NCBI GenBank assembly: GCA_937926205.1
Contig: CALEYL010000070.1
Coordinates: 1 to 64,000, forward strand
Reading direction: 5' to 3'
DNA length: 64,000 nt
Source of the DNA: an uncultured Saprospiraceae bacterium
GTDB lineage: Bacteria > Bacteroidota > Bacteroidia > Chitinophagales > Saprospiraceae
In this document: positions 63,664 to 64,000 of the stretch, one piece after another
How positions within the stretch are numbered: the stretch's first letter is position 1
Layout: each line of letters opens with the position of its first letter
Made by a program: the position numbers and the translations under genes
The notes under the pieces: generated by a model
Databases searched by the model: none
Told to the model about the DNA's origin: nothing
What the model saw: the letters and a program-made list of their open reading frames with translations, nothing else

Positions 63664-64000
63664 ATGCTCAAGGAACGCATAAAACGTCTTTACCATTTTC
63701 TGTTTCGGCAACACCGCCGAAAAACCTTTGCCGGATTGGCGGTTTTGGTGCTGGCCTATGCTTTTTGCCTTCCGCGCCCACTCTTCAACCAGCCGACTTG
63801 CATGGTATTGGAAGATTATGCCGGAAACCTGCTCGGCGCGCGCATTGCTGCTGATGGCCAGTGGCGTTTCCCGCAGGCTGACAGCATTCCGGAAAAGTTT
63901 TCCCGTGCGATTGTTGAATTTGAAGACCACCGCTTTTGGTATCACCCTGGCATTGACCCGGTCAGTTTGGCGCGGGCCATCGGACAAAATCTCCGCAGCG
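63664..64000 (+). CDS. pbpC: Penicillin-binding protein 1C (N-terminal part, cut by window end)
   Basis: The first 112 codons of a long gene that runs past 64000. A cytoplasmic basic stretch and one membrane helix (FAGLAVLVLAYAFCLPRPLF) are followed by VLEDYAGNLLGARIAADGQW and RFPQADSIPEKFSRAIVEFE, then DHRFWYHPGIDPVSLARA. The Glu in FEDHRF is the catalytic base of the GT51 glycan transferase. The LLGARIAADGQWRFP run is characteristic of the PbpC branch rather than PBP1A/1B. The transpeptidase domain lies outside the window. It starts 28 bases after the PhoD-like gene ends. Confidence 0.88.
   Translation, partial: MLKERIKRLYHFLFRQHRRKTFAGLAVLVLAYAFCLPRPLFNQPTCMVLEDYAGNLLGARIAADGQWRFPQADSIPEKFSRAIVEFEDHRFWYHPGIDPVSLARAIGQNLRS

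Overview
The window looks like chromosomal DNA of a Bacteroidota bacterium, most likely of the Saprospiria type; this is inferred from gene content, not from a search. The signs are type IX secretion (T9SS) C-terminal sorting domains on large secreted proteins, two giant hybrid two-component systems that pair a sensor propeller with an AraC output, CotH-kinase, lamin-tail and sortilin-like propeller proteins, and start sites preceded by the Bacteroidota -7 box TAnnTTTG rather than by Shine-Dalgarno sequences. Most of the window is of balanced base composition; about 1-3570 and the lipoprotein gene at 9951 are visibly AT-richer.

Layout. 1-3570: AraC regulator plus two short-chain dehydrogenases. 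3568-18820: T9SS-exported esterase, two orphan hybrid sensor proteins, a large FG-GAP-like lipoprotein, then debris (truncated esterase, lone AraC domain, a gene with an internal stop, N-terminally eroded Uma2 protein). 19384-24265: large exported BNR-propeller protein, CDGSH protein, exported basic repeat protein. 24606-31648: housekeeping core with fabH-efp-accB-accC on the minus strand, then aspS and ahcY on the plus strand. 31649-46573: two class C beta-lactamase-fold hydrolases, dcd, a hydroxyacid dehydrogenase, alpha-glucan phosphorylase, a predicted outer-membrane protein, pyruvate kinase, an HMCES/YedK-type protein, a DUF2490 protein, an aldehyde dehydrogenase and an exported protein. 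46862-54854: the accessory, conflict-like stretch: MoxR ATPase, DUF433 antitoxin with a truncated DUF5615 toxin, a three-part protein (effector-associated-like domain, pseudokinase, globin), a CotH/lamin-tail T9SS protein, and a TIR-formylglycine-enzyme-like protein bracketed by two direct repeats with covarying hairpins. 54855-64000: envelope pair (coiled coil/helix-hairpin-helix and OmpA), two CotH paralogues, a YheT-type hydrolase, tRNA-Ala with two degenerate tandem copies, a PhoD-like phosphatase and the start of pbpC.

How parts fit together. fabH, accB and accC serve fatty-acid synthesis; efp lies between them. The two hybrid sensors have no susC/susD neighbours, so their targets are probably elsewhere. 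The most novel material is the pseudokinase-globin protein at 48434, the repeat-bracketed TIR gene at 53280, and several families of small palindromic repeats: a 162-bp MITE-like element at 35731 with relics at 1112 and 12676, a GACAAATC hairpin at 22719 and 62142, and a TTGAGCGRAGTCGAA motif at 45772 and 53022.
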